Below, in pieces: positions 8,253 to 18,200 of a stretch of 36,272 nt of DNA. Position 1 is the first letter of the stretch; each line of letters starts with the position of its first letter. The position numbers were made by a program, and so were the translations under genes. Below the pieces are notes generated by a model that was not told the origin of the DNA, ran no database searches, and worked only from the letters and a program-made list of their open reading frames with translations. Origin of the DNA: Dysgonamonadaceae bacterium (lineage in GTDB: Bacteria > Bacteroidota > Bacteroidia > Bacteroidales > Azobacteroidaceae); assembly GCA_031289145.1 (NCBI GenBank), contig JAITQA010000169.1, positions 1 through 36,272 on the forward strand, read 5' to 3'.

Positions 8253-10391
8253 ATGAATCTTATGAAAATCAAAATGGACACACACGCCTGTAGTGTAAAC
8301 AAGAAAATTTTATGCTTGTTGCTGGGTTTTACATTGACCGTGCACGTGCATGGAAGAGCTATAAAACCTTTCAACGATGCTTGGTTGTTTAAGAAAGCCG
8401 AAAATCTGCCCCAAACCGGTAACGATGCTTGGGAACCTGTATCCATTCCACACACATGGAATGCAACGGATATGCAAGTCAAAAAAAATATCTTTTATGC
8501 CGGAGAAGCTTATTACAAAAAGACATATATCCCCGATGAAAGCCTTTCTGACAAGCGTGTGTTTTTGCGTTTCGAGGGTGTAGCGTCCGTAGCGGAGGTA
8601 TATGTGAACGGGAAACTTGCCGGTAACCACCAGGGCGCTTTTTCCGCTTTTACGGTTGAAATAGGCAAACTGCTGCAATACGGCAAGGAAAATGAAATCT
8701 TAGTGAAAGCAAACAACGCTCCGCGACCCGATGTTATCCCGATAAATCACACCCTGTTCGGAGTGTATGGCGGGATGTACCGGCCGGTCGATTTGATAGT
8801 TACCGAAAAAATCAATATTGCCGTAACGGACTATGCCTCGCCCGGCGTCTATATCAGCCAGAAAAATGTGTCGCCCCAATCGGCGGATGTGGAGGTGAAA
8901 ATCAAATTGGAAAACAAAAACAAAGAAGCACGGAATATCCGGATGTTTACCGCTATCTACGAGGCCGATGGCAAACTCAAGGCGAAGCAGGAGTTACCGG
9001 TGAAAATCCTGCCACAGGGAAGACAAGTCTTTACCCGCAATTTCAACCTTCGCAATCCGCACTTATGGCAGGGCTTGGACGACCCCTATCTGTATAAGGT
9101 AGTTGTACAACTCGAATCGGACGGAAAAATTATCGACGAAATTGTTCAGCCCCTGGGTCTCAGGTATTTTGAATTGAAAGCGGCCGATGGAATGTATCTC
9201 AACGGGAAAAAAGTGCCGATGTACGGCGTGTGCCGCCACCAGGATTGGTGGCAGTACGGAACCGCACTGAGTAACGAACAGCATGATGCCGATTTGGCTA
9301 TAATCAAGGAAATAGGTGCAACCACCATTCGTTTTGCCCATTACCAGCAAGCCGAACGCATCTATGCCCAATGCGACAGCATCGGGTTTATCGTCTGGGC
9401 GGAAATACCTTTTGTAAACAGGGTGAGCGGGCAGGAAGCCGGTAATGCCAAACAGCAACTGACCGAACTCATCCGCCAAAACTATAATCACCCGTCTATC
9501 TATGTCTGGGGCTTGCACAACGAAGTCTATACCCCCTACGATTATACGGTTGCCTTGACAAGCGAACTGAACGATTTGTCTCAATCGGAAGACCCGTATC
9601 GTTATACCGTGTCCGTCAACGGCTATCAGAAAGTAGACCAGGCTTCCAACCTGAATGCCGATATTCAGGGCATCAACCACTATTTCGGCTGGTATGACGG
9701 CGAAATAAACGACGTGGAAAAATGGATAACCGGCATGGAAAAAGATTTTCCGGACTACAAAATCATTTTTTCGGAATATGGCGCCGAAGCCAATATTGAC
9801 CAGCAGGAAGAAGTTGTCGGTGAATTTGGACGCTATTTCTCCCAATTTTATCCGGAAACTTTCGCTACCAAATTTCACGAAAAACAGTGGGGGCATATTT
9901 CCAAACATCCTTACCTGCTTGCGTCCTATATCTGGAACACTTTCGACTTCGCTACTCCGGTCAATACGCAAGGTGGCGTAGAGGCACGCAATATGAAGGG
10001 ATTGGTCACCTTCGACCGGAAGGTAAAAAAGGACCCGTTCTATTGGTACAAAGCCAATTGGAGCAAAGAACCGGTGCTTTACCTGACCCAACGCCGTGCG
10101 GTGAACCGTGAAAACGAAGTAACGCCCGTAACGGTTTATTCTAACCGCGGTACTCCGCAACTGTTTGTAAACGGAGCGGAAATAAAAGATTTTTCGAAAG
10201 GAACCACCGATGTACATTATATCTTCAACAACGTCAAACTGAAAATCGGAGAAAATAGCCTTACGGCAAGGATTTTATACAAGGGACAAATCCTGGAAGA
10301 TAAAATCAGTTGGAATTATTCACCGGATAACAAAAACCCGGCAAACGCCCCCGGACAAGGGAAAAACACGGCGGATCATGGGGGGCTTTAA
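8253..10391 (+). CDS. Secreted glycoside hydrolase family 2 enzyme, probable beta-galactosidase
   Basis: From the ATG at 8253 the protein has 712 residues; 8262 and 8274 are alternative ATGs, and the TTG at 8235 lies in the promoter. A hydrophobic signal (KILCLLLGFTLTV) ends near HVHGRA. The jelly-roll sugar-binding domain (about 30-190), an Ig-like domain and the TIM barrel (about 295-585) follow in order. The predicted acid/base is the Glu of WGLHNEVY (codon 9522-9524, about residue 424) and the nucleophile the Glu of FSEYGAEA (codon 9774-9776, about residue 508). A DUF4982-like C-terminal domain completes the protein. It should work in the periplasm or at the surface. The fucosidase gene starts 59 bases downstream, fitting joint trimming of fucosylated galactosides. 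Confidence 0.88.
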   Translation: MNLMKIKMDTHACSVNKKILCLLLGFTLTVHVHGRAIKPFNDAWLFKKAENLPQTGNDAWEPVSIPHTWNATDMQVKKNIFYAGEAYYKKTYIPDESLSDKRVFLRFEGVASVAEVYVNGKLAGNHQGAFSAFTVEIGKLLQYGKENEILVKANNAPRPDVIPINHTLFGVYGGMYRPVDLIVTEKINIAVTDYASPGVYISQKNVSPQSADVEVKIKLENKNKEARNIRMFTAIYEADGKLKAKQELPVKILPQGRQVFTRNFNLRNPHLWQGLDDPYLYKVVVQLESDGKIIDEIVQPLGLRYFELKAADGMYLNGKKVPMYGVCRHQDWWQYGTALSNEQHDADLAIIKEIGATTIRFAHYQQAERIYAQCDSIGFIVWAEIPFVNRVSGQEAGNAKQQLTELIRQNYNHPSIYVWGLHNEVYTPYDYTVALTSELNDLSQSEDPYRYTVSVNGYQKVDQASNLNADIQGINHYFGWYDGEINDVEKWITGMEKDFPDYKIIFSEYGAEANIDQQEEVVGEFGRYFSQFYPETFATKFHEKQWGHISKHPYLLASYIWNTFDFATPVNTQGGVEARNMKGLVTFDRKVKKDPFYWYKANWSKEPVLYLTQRRAVNRENEVTPVTVYSNRGTPQLFVNGAEIKDFSKGTTDVHYIFNNVKLKIGENSLTARILYKGQILEDKISWNYSPDNKNPANAPGQGKNTADHGGL

Positions 10392-10450
10392 AAACTAAAA
10401 ATTAAAACTAAAATATATGAAACAGATATGTTTAACAAACACACAAAAGC

Positions 10451-11992
10451 ATGAAAACATTCAGTATGATTATCCTCTCTGTATTTTTGGGATGGAGCGG
10501 ATTTGCACAAACAATTAAAAAAGAAACTATTCCGTTGAAACACGGTGCACATGGCGGTAAACGTACAGATGCTTTTATGCAGCGCTGGCGTGAATATGGG
10601 CTTGGACAATTTATCCATTGGGGCGTGTATGCTATTCCCGGCGGACGATGGGACGGGAAAACCTATACCGGCGCCGCGGAATGGATACGTTCCTGGTCGG
10701 AAATGCCTGATGCTGACTATGATAATCTGTATAAACAGTTCAATCCCGTGAATTTCAATGCAGAACAGTGGGCCAAGCAAGCCAAACAAATGGGCGCTAA
10801 ATACATGATTTTTACTACGAAACACCATGACGGATTTTGTATGTGGCCCAGCAAGTACACTGAGTATACCATTGCTAATACGCCTTACGGAAAGGATATC
10901 GTGAAGGAATTGGTCGACGCCTACACCGCAGAGGGCATTGACGTCTATCTCTATTTCTCAATTATCGACTGGAATCATCCGGGATACTATTCCGGCGGAA
11001 ATATCAACGGTTCTCCTGAAATAAAAAAAGCTTTGCGTGAAGACCCCGTAAATTACAATCCTTTCAAAACAGCGGCGCAACGGGAGAAATACGAAACGTT
11101 CAAAGCATTTACTCGCAATCAGTTATTGGAACTTCTGGATAATTATCCGGCCATCAAAGGGCTTTGGTTCGACGGAAGTTGGGATGCTGCCTGGTGCAAA
11201 AATGCCGCCTGGGTAGACTCGCTCGGTGTGGAATTACGGGCCAAACATGAAGGTTTGATTATCGGTAGCCGTTTCCGCTCCGATGAGTACGGCAACCGGC
11301 ATACCGATGCCAACGGCATCCTGATTGACGACTACGACCAGCGTTTCGAACGAAACCTGCCGGCCGACATGGCGGAAACCGGTGGAAACGACTGGGATTG
11401 TGTGATGACCATTCCCGAAAACCAGTGGGGTTACCATTCCGACTGGTCGCTAAGTTATGTGAAAACACCTTACGACTTGATAGAAATGGCTGTAAAGGCC
11501 AATTCACTGAATGGAAATTTCGTTATCAATTTCGGCCCGGACGGAAAGGGAAACATCCGCAAGGAGGAAACCGATATCGCCCGGAAGGTCGGCGAATGGA
11601 TGGCTGTCAATGGCGCCGCTATTTACGGTACGCAACATTCGCTTTTGGAAAAACAAGACTGGGGATATGCTACCCAGAACGGCGATACGGTCTATCTGTC
11701 GGTATTCAATAAACCCATGAATAATCTGCTGCGGGTGAAAATTCCCAAGAGTAAGACGCGCGACATGGTTTATGTTATCGAAAAGGCCGGATTTTTACCG
11801 ACAAAAGAACCTGTCCGCATCAATGGTGACGGAAAAGCAGGCAGCTATTACCGCGATAAAACCGGCGCTTCGTATTACGATATCGTTCTCCCCAAGTCAA
11901 TCCGGGATGCTACTCAACCTTTTGTCATTGTAATTAAACTGAAAGAAGTGGACAAGAAAGACCGGGACGCTTATCAGCAGGCGCTTACTTAG
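10451..11992 (+). CDS. Secreted alpha-L-fucosidase, GH29
   Basis: The 513 residues start with a signal peptide (MKTFSMIILSVFLGWSGFAQ). The GH29 catalytic barrel follows, with GLGQFIHWGVYAIPGG, the conserved KHHDGFCMWPSKY segment and the nucleophile Asp in GLWFDGSWD (codon 11171-11173, residue 241). A C-terminal beta-sandwich from about 400 closes the protein. GH29 enzymes release alpha-linked L-fucose with retention. The length and the N-terminal QRWREYGLGQF pattern fit the bacterial secreted forms. Together with the preceding GH2 enzyme and galK it suggests degradation of fucosylated host or plant glycans. No fucose-catabolism genes are in the window. Confidence 0.93.
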   Translation: MKTFSMIILSVFLGWSGFAQTIKKETIPLKHGAHGGKRTDAFMQRWREYGLGQFIHWGVYAIPGGRWDGKTYTGAAEWIRSWSEMPDADYDNLYKQFNPVNFNAEQWAKQAKQMGAKYMIFTTKHHDGFCMWPSKYTEYTIANTPYGKDIVKELVDAYTAEGIDVYLYFSIIDWNHPGYYSGGNINGSPEIKKALREDPVNYNPFKTAAQREKYETFKAFTRNQLLELLDNYPAIKGLWFDGSWDAAWCKNAAWVDSLGVELRAKHEGLIIGSRFRSDEYGNRHTDANGILIDDYDQRFERNLPADMAETGGNDWDCVMTIPENQWGYHSDWSLSYVKTPYDLIEMAVKANSLNGNFVINFGPDGKGNIRKEETDIARKVGEWMAVNGAAIYGTQHSLLEKQDWGYATQNGDTVYLSVFNKPMNNLLRVKIPKSKTRDMVYVIEKAGFLPTKEPVRINGDGKAGSYYRDKTGASYYDIVLPKSIRDATQPFVIVIKLKEVDKKDRDAYQQALT

Positions 11993-12015
11993 TAAAGATT
12001 CAAAAGAAAAAAATA

Positions 12016-12047
12016 TTTGTACATATCAAAAACTTTTTGTAATTTCG
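12016..12047 (+). promoter_or_regulatory. Promoter of the DUF4143-type ATPase gene
   Basis: TTTG at 12016-12019, 20 bases, then TAATTTCG at 12040-12047 is a near-perfect Bacteroidota promoter (one mismatch in the -7). It separates the ATPase from the fucosidase gene. Confidence 0.65.
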
Positions 12048-12081
12048 CAAAAGTTTAGTTTGTATTGAAAACTTATTGGAT

Positions 12082-13281
12082 ATGGAAGAAGAAATTATTG
12101 TACGTCAAAAATATTTGGATAAAATAAAACCTTTTATCAGCAAAGGGCTGATTAAGGTTTTGACAGGGCAACGAAGAGTAGGCAAAAGTTATGTTCTGCG
12201 GCAGACGATTGACGAAATTAAAAAAATGGATAAATCGGCTAATATATTGTATGTCAACAAAGAAGACTTGGCTTTTGATTTTATAAAAACAGCTGATGAC
12301 TTAAACAATTATGTGCTGCAAAACACCAAAGATGGCGTTAAAAATTATGTTTTTATTGATGAAATTCAAGATATTGCAGCGTTTGAAAAGGCCTTGCGAA
12401 GTTTGCTGCTAAATCCTGCCTACGACTTGTATTGCACAGGCAGCAACGCCCATATTTTGTCGGGTGAACTTTCCACTTTTCTCAGCGGGCGATTTATCGA
12501 AATACCGATTTACAGCTTGTCATTCAACGAATTTTGCGAATTTCACAGTTTGGAAAACACAAACGAAACGCTGCAAAAATATCTGAAATTTGGCGGGTTG
12601 CCATATTTGAAACATTTGACTTTGGACGATGAAATTGTTTTTAATTATCTGAAAGGCGTTTATAATACAATAATTTACAAGGATTTAATACAAAGATATA
12701 AAATCAGAAATGCTGCATTTTTGGAAAACTTGACACGATTTTTGGCCGAAAACACAGGGCATTTGTTTTCGGCCAAAAAAATTAGTGATTACCTGAAATC
12801 TCAAAACATAAATATCGCTATTTCGCAGATTATCAACTATATAAATTATCTTACAAATACCTTTCTTATTAAAAAGGTACAAAGAATGGACATTGCGGGC
12901 AAAAAGATTTTTGAAATCGGCGAAAAATTTTATTTCGAAGACTTGGGATTACGACATTCAATAAATGGTTTTCGGCAGGCGGATATTGGCAAAATTCTTG
13001 AAAATGCAGTGTATAACCATCTGTTAATCAATTGTTACGATGTGAAAATCGGACAGGTTGGAAACCTCGAAATTGACTTTGTAGCGGAGCGTGGCGGCGA
13101 AAAACTGTATGTGCAGGTTTGTTATCTTTTGCAAGACGAGAAAACAATTGAACGAGAATTTAGTAATTTACTGAAAATCAATGACAATTATCCCAAAATA
13201 GTAGTTTCGATGGACGAATTTTCGGGCAACACCTACGAAGGAATTGCGCATATTCATATTCGTAAATTTTTGTCGGAATAA
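12082..13281 (+). CDS. AAA-type ATPase with DUF4143 domain
   Basis: The ATG at 12082 gives 399 residues; an in-frame TTG at 12076 is less likely. A Walker A, GQRRVGKS, lies at residues 29-36 and a Walker B, YVFIDEIQD, near 92-100, followed by a sensor-like CTGSNAHILSGE. The C-terminal half fits DUF4143, a nuclease-like fold region of unknown role, with the segment VGNLEIDFVAERGG. These ATPases are common, strain-variable genes in Bacteroidales and their cellular function is not established. The gene is monocistronic, clearly AT-richer than its neighbours (some 60-base stretches near 12,660 are only about 20% GC), and sits between two transcription units, all of which suggests acquisition by transfer. 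Confidence 0.88.
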   Translation: MEEEIIVRQKYLDKIKPFISKGLIKVLTGQRRVGKSYVLRQTIDEIKKMDKSANILYVNKEDLAFDFIKTADDLNNYVLQNTKDGVKNYVFIDEIQDIAAFEKALRSLLLNPAYDLYCTGSNAHILSGELSTFLSGRFIEIPIYSLSFNEFCEFHSLENTNETLQKYLKFGGLPYLKHLTLDDEIVFNYLKGVYNTIIYKDLIQRYKIRNAAFLENLTRFLAENTGHLFSAKKISDYLKSQNINIAISQIINYINYLTNTFLIKKVQRMDIAGKKIFEIGEKFYFEDLGLRHSINGFRQADIGKILENAVYNHLLINCYDVKIGQVGNLEIDFVAERGGEKLYVQVCYLLQDEKTIEREFSNLLKINDNYPKIVVSMDEFSGNTYEGIAHIHIRKFLSE

Positions 13282-13292
13282 ATAATTCACAA

Positions 13293-13307
13293 AAAGACAG
13301 TGTCTTT
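13293..13307. repeat. Perfect 7-bp palindrome upstream of the ECF sigma gene
   Basis: AAAGACA, a central G, then TGTCTTT forms a perfect inverted repeat 63 bases before the sigma-factor ATG. The right arm continues as TGTCTTTGTTCCAC, similar to TGTCATTTGTCACCC at 13971-13985 before fecR. A role as operator or ECF promoter element is possible. Confidence 0.4.
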
Positions 13308-13369
13308 GTTCCACGTTTTATACAAAAAGCAATCGGATATTGACAGTTAAGCGGAAAAAGGAAAGCTAT

Positions 13370-13924
13370 ATGATAACTGATAATGAAATTCTGGAAAGAT
13401 TTGAAGTTGATAAAGAGTCGGGCTTTAAACTGCTCTTTGCTGCTTATTATGTTCCGTTATGCCTTTACTCTGTTCAAATAACAGACTCTTTTGAGCAGGC
13501 AAAAGACATTGTGCAAGATTTGTTTATCGTTTTCTGGGAAAAGAAATTGTATCAATCCATAAAGACCAATCTCCATAATTATTTGTATAGTTCCGTCAGA
13601 CATTCATCGCATGCTTTCTTGCAAAAAAATAAATTTATACCGATTCAAGAAATTGAAGAAATAATCCATTTTCCCATGGAAGAGATACAGGATATGGAAG
13701 ACTTGGAAGAACAGAAGCGCCGGTTGCATGAAGAATTAAAAAAACTATCCGTTCAGGAATATAAAGTGGTAAATGCTATCATCATCCACAGAAAAAAATA
13801 CAAAGAGGTCGCAGAGGAGATGGGTATATCCGTAAATACGGTAAAAACATACCTATCCCGTGCACTGAAACAACTCCGGGACAGTTCGCCCAAATTGACG
13901 CTCCTGTTACTATTGGGGTTTTAA
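13370..13924 (+). CDS. ECF-type RNA polymerase sigma factor
   Basis: The ATG at 13370 has a purine-rich GGAAAG site a few bases upstream and gives 184 residues; an in-frame TTG at 13340 is less likely. Region 2 (about 12-80) shows AKDIVQDLFIVFWEKK, the core-binding helix. Region 4 (about 120-172) shows the helix-turn-helix KEVAEEMGISVNTVKTYLSRALKQL. This fits the Bacteroidota group of ECF factors paired with FecR anti-sigma proteins. The fecR gene follows 102 bases later. The sigma factor should drive the transport locus once the receptor signals through FecR. Confidence 0.92.
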   Translation: MITDNEILERFEVDKESGFKLLFAAYYVPLCLYSVQITDSFEQAKDIVQDLFIVFWEKKLYQSIKTNLHNYLYSSVRHSSHAFLQKNKFIPIQEIEEIIHFPMEEIQDMEDLEEQKRRLHEELKKLSVQEYKVVNAIIIHRKKYKEVAEEMGISVNTVKTYLSRALKQLRDSSPKLTLLLLLGF

Positions 13925-13970
13925 ACTTTGCCCTTTTAGCACAACTTTATTTTTTTTAGAAAAAAAACAC

Positions 13971-14012
13971 TGTCATTTGTCACCCATTTTTTAAAAAACC
14001 ATCTCTTTTAAA
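13971..14012 (+). promoter_or_regulatory. Possible ECF-dependent promoter of fecR-susC
   Basis: A direct repeat TGTCA/TGTCA (13971-13975 and 13978-13982) runs into GTCACCC (13979-13985), followed about 16 bases later by TCTCTTTTAA. The primary-sigma TAnnTTTG motif is absent from this gap, and a GTC-containing promoter is typical of ECF factors. The exact start is not determinable. Confidence 0.35.
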
Positions 14013-14026
14013 TAAAACGAACAACA

Positions 14027-15181
14027 ATGAACAGTAGAATCTGGGAACTTATAGATAAATACATCAATCAAAAAATCACGAAAGATGAACGGGAAGAGTT
14101 AAAACGGTGGATGAACGAAAGTAATGACCACAAAAACTTTCTCATTACCGTCCTGTCATTATACAAAAAGCACAGGCAACTTTCTTTTCTGGAGGAATTT
14201 AATCCTGATTCGGCTTGGGACAATCTCAATAGAAAGATAAAGACAAGGCGTCGCGTTCGGAAACTTATTGCTTATTCTTCTGCCGCTGCCGCCTCCATTT
14301 TGCTTCTGCTTGGCATATCGTTCTATTTGTTTACGGGTGCGAAACAAGTTTCTCTTGCCGAAATGTACCCGAATCAGGGAAAAATTCAAGCCGTATTGGC
14401 CTTGTCCGATGGCACAAAAATAGATTTACAGGGAGAAAATTCACAGTCGGAATACAATGAAAAAGATGGTACTACTATTGTGACAGACACCACCGGATTA
14501 CTTTCGTATCAATCCTTAAACTCTGCAAAAATTGACTATTCTTTGGTAAATACAATTGTTGTTCCCCGTGGAGGAGAATATTCTTTAGTCCTTTCAGATG
14601 GAACAAAAGTCTATCTGAATGCAGGCTCCGAACTGGAATTTCCGGTGCATTTCTCATCCAAAAGAATCGTAAAGTTGACCGGGGAAGCATATTTTGAAGT
14701 AAAAAAAGATACGCATAAACCCTTTATAGTGGAAATAGCAAATCATGCGATTGAGGTTTTAGGAACAAGTTTCAATGTGTCCGCCTATCCGGAGGCTGAT
14801 TGCTATACAACGCTGGTGGCCGGAACCGTCAAACTCCAAACTTCATCCGATACACGGATACTCTCGCCCAATCAACAAGCCGTAATTAACAAGACAAGCG
14901 ATGGAATCAGCGTTCGAAATGTAAATGCTTCTATTTATACTTCATGGATAAAAGGCACGTTTGAATTTCAAAATACCCCATTGAGTACCATTGTCGAACA
15001 ACTTTCCCGTTGGTATGATGTCGATATGCAATTCCAATCGGAAGAACTGAAGCACATACGATTTACAGGCGCCATTTTGCGGAAAAAACCACTCGCTTTC
15101 GCAATATCTGCCATCGAAAAAATATCTGATGTGGAATTTAAGAAAACGGACGGAATTGTGATTATTAAATCTTTAGAATAA
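14027..15181 (+). CDS. FecR-family anti-sigma factor
   Basis: The 384-residue protein has a short cytosolic N-terminal sigma-binding region (about 1-75), a single membrane helix at about 81-103 and a periplasmic FecR domain (about 175-275) with VVPRGGEYSLVLSDGT and LTGEAYFEV. A DUF4974 domain (about 305-380) with FEFQNTPLSTIVEQLSRWY closes it; in this family it contacts the STN domain of the receptor. The protein passes the ligand signal from the outer-membrane SusC to the ECF sigma factor upstream. The susC gene starts 20 bases after its stop, so the two are co-transcribed. Confidence 0.93.
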   Translation: MNSRIWELIDKYINQKITKDEREELKRWMNESNDHKNFLITVLSLYKKHRQLSFLEEFNPDSAWDNLNRKIKTRRRVRKLIAYSSAAAASILLLLGISFYLFTGAKQVSLAEMYPNQGKIQAVLALSDGTKIDLQGENSQSEYNEKDGTTIVTDTTGLLSYQSLNSAKIDYSLVNTIVVPRGGEYSLVLSDGTKVYLNAGSELEFPVHFSSKRIVKLTGEAYFEVKKDTHKPFIVEIANHAIEVLGTSFNVSAYPEADCYTTLVAGTVKLQTSSDTRILSPNQQAVINKTSDGISVRNVNASIYTSWIKGTFEFQNTPLSTIVEQLSRWYDVDMQFQSEELKHIRFTGAILRKKPLAFAISAIEKISDVEFKKTDGIVIIKSLE

Positions 15182-15201
15182 AAACACATAAACAATTAAT
15201 A

Positions 15202-18200
15202 ATGAATAGAATAAATGTTTTAAGAACGGGACGAATATTGACCCTTTTGGTTTATCTCATCTTCTTTCAGTATATCTGTTGTATGGCTGCCGACAATAAG
15301 ATAAACATTAAAGGAGAGCGGATGAAAGTAGAACAGGCATTGGACATGGTCAAAGGACAAACGGGCTTTTACTTCATGTATGAAGAAAATTCAGTGAATA
15401 AGAACAAGCTCATTGACTTGAACTTGTCCAATGTCGAGATTCGGCAGGCGATGGATGAAATATCCCGGAAAGCCGACTTTTCGTATGAAATAATGGAGAA
15501 TTATATTCTGATAAAGAAGCGTTCGAAAAGCAAACCGACCGCTTCAGTCGGCAATACAAAAGCGTCTCCTGAACAAATCGAAAAGACAGAGATTTCCGGA
15601 AAAGTAGTCGACAAATCTAATCTTCCCTTACCGGGAACGACTGTCAGGCTACAAGGTACGGATATCTTCACCACTACAAATGCAGAAGGAAAATTTACGC
15701 TTGCGGCATCCGATTTGGTAGCGTCGGTCCTCGAATTTTCATTCCTTGGCATGAAAAAACAAACCGTAAGGTACAAAGGAATGTCGATGACCGTCACAAT
15801 GGAAGAGGAAATAGCAGAAATACAAGAACTCGTTGTGACCGGTATTTTTACAAAAGCCAGGGAAAGCTACACAGGTGCAGTCAGCACAATCACTTCGGAT
15901 GAATTGTTGCGCGTAGGAAATTCGAATGTCTTAACGCAGATTCGCAACATTGACCCATCGTTCAATTTGCTGGAGAATAATATTTACGGATCCGACCCCA
16001 ATCGGTTGCCGGATATACAAATGCGCGGCAGCACCAGCTTAACTGTCGGCATGAAAGAATTGCAACAAGACAACCTGTCTCAATCGAACAGTAATTTACC
16101 TTTGTTTGTTGTAGATGGATTTACAGCGAGTCTGCAACAGGTTATCGACATGGATGCCTATCTGGTCGAGTCGATTACACTCTTGAAAGACGCCAGTGCA
16201 ACGGCAATTTATGGGGCGCGGGGCGCAAATGGCGTCGTAGTCGTCACAACAAAAAAACCGGCAGATGGTGCGTTACGCATCACTTATAAAGGAGACCTGA
16301 ACGTGGAAGCGCCCGATTTGACATCCTATAGTCTGTTGAACGCCCAAGAAAAACTGGAATACGAAGTTTTTGCGGGAATATACGAGCAGGGGACACCCAG
16401 CATCAATCAAAAATGGAGGGAATTGTACCAGCAACGGTATGCCGAAGTTGCCAGAGGCGTAGACACTTATTGGTTGAAATATCCTGTCCGTGTAGGCGTC
16501 GGAAACAGGCACAGCCTCAGATTTGACGGAGGAGATGACAAATTCAGGTATGCCATGAATTTAAACTACAACAATGTAGTCGGCGCCATGAAAGGCTCAA
16601 ATCGCACCACGGTTTCCGGAAGCATGTTTTTGCAATACCGTTATAAAAATTTCACATTCCGGAATGAGTTGCTCACCACTTTCAACCAGGCAGGCAACTC
16701 ACCTTACGGCTCTTTTTCGCAATATACGCTCTTAAATCCTTACTGGACTCCTTATGATGAAGCAGGTAATTTGAAAAAAATGTTGGAGAATCGTACTTCT
16801 CCGGAAGTATATCGCCAAGGAAACCCCTTGTATGATGCCGAATTACCATATCTCAATGAGAACAAATACGACCAATTCAGGGATAATTTCGCAATGGAAT
16901 GGCGCTTCTCGCCTGACTTCACAGCAAGAGGGCGTTTGTCTATAACCAAACAAACAGGACGATCGGATATTTACACTTCTGCCAAACACAGCATGTTTGA
17001 AGGAGAAGACTACACAGGTGAGAATTATGCACGAAGAGGATCTTACCGTTATGGCACAGACTATCTATTTATGTATGAAGCAGATATAACCATCAACTAC
17101 AGCAAGGTATTGCAAGATAAACACACGATATACGCCGGAATGAATTATAGTGTTTCCGAAGAAAAAACAGAGTCGCACACGATTTCTGCAGAAGGATATA
17201 CGGCCACCAATATGTTCCTTTTGGGAATTGCCAACGCTTATGAAAAAAACGGCAAGCCGGTAAGCAGCGAAGGCTTATCCAGACGTCTGGGCGGCTTGTT
17301 AAACGTGAACTACACCTACGATAAGCGCTATTTTATAGATATTTCCGGGAAAATGGACGCTTCTTCCAAGTTCGGCACAAATAAACGAACCGCACCCTTC
17401 TGGTCTGCCGGTATAGGTTGGAATGTACATCACGAGAAATTCTTAAGTGAAAGTGACTTAATTAATAGCCTACGGCTGAGGTTGTCTTATGGAACAACCG
17501 GTTCTCAGAATTTCAGCCCCTATCAAGCCATGACCATTTTCCATTATCTTCCAACCAATTATCGCTATTGGACCGGATTCAGCATGGTTGCACTCGGTAA
17601 CGAAGATTTGAAATGGCAAAGCACAGGACAAGCGAATATGGGATTCGATGTGGAATTTTGGAACAAGAGAATACGAATCAATTTCGATGTCTATAACAAG
17701 GACACCGACAATATGCTGGCTGATATCAATGTTCCGACCGCCAGCGGTTTTAGCAGTTACAAGGCAAATATAGGCAAGGTACGTAACCGGGGATTGGAAC
17801 TTGCGCTCAATGCCTATCTCCTGAGAAACAGAGAGAAAGGAATAACTTGGTCGATAGGTGGAAATTTGATGCACAACAAGAATACCGTATTAAAAATATC
17901 CGATGCATTGGATGCGTTGAACGACGAAATCAATGACAATGACAATGTCAATCCGAGTTTTCTCGTGAAAGAAGGCCAATCGTTGAACACGATTTTTGCC
18001 GTACAATCATTGGGAATTGATCCCAGTACCGGAGCGGAAGTCTTACTAAAGAAAGATGGCACAAAAGTGTTTGGCAGCGAATGGAACAGCAATGACAAAG
18101 TTCCTTGTGGCGTAGCAGAACCCAAAATATGGGGAACATTCAATACGATGTTCCGGTACAAGAATGTCTCTTTCGATATGGTATTCGGATACAGAGCCGG

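Noticed and set aside
9063-10217. 384-codon open frame on the minus strand
   Set aside because: It lies fully antisense inside the GH2 gene, which has clear catalytic motifs; the frame has no family features and no ribosome-binding site, and follows from the codon usage of the real gene.
10417-10520. Short frame starting at ATG 10417 overlapping the fucosidase start
   Set aside because: It runs out of frame through the fucosidase signal peptide and has no conserved content; at most it is a chance leader frame.
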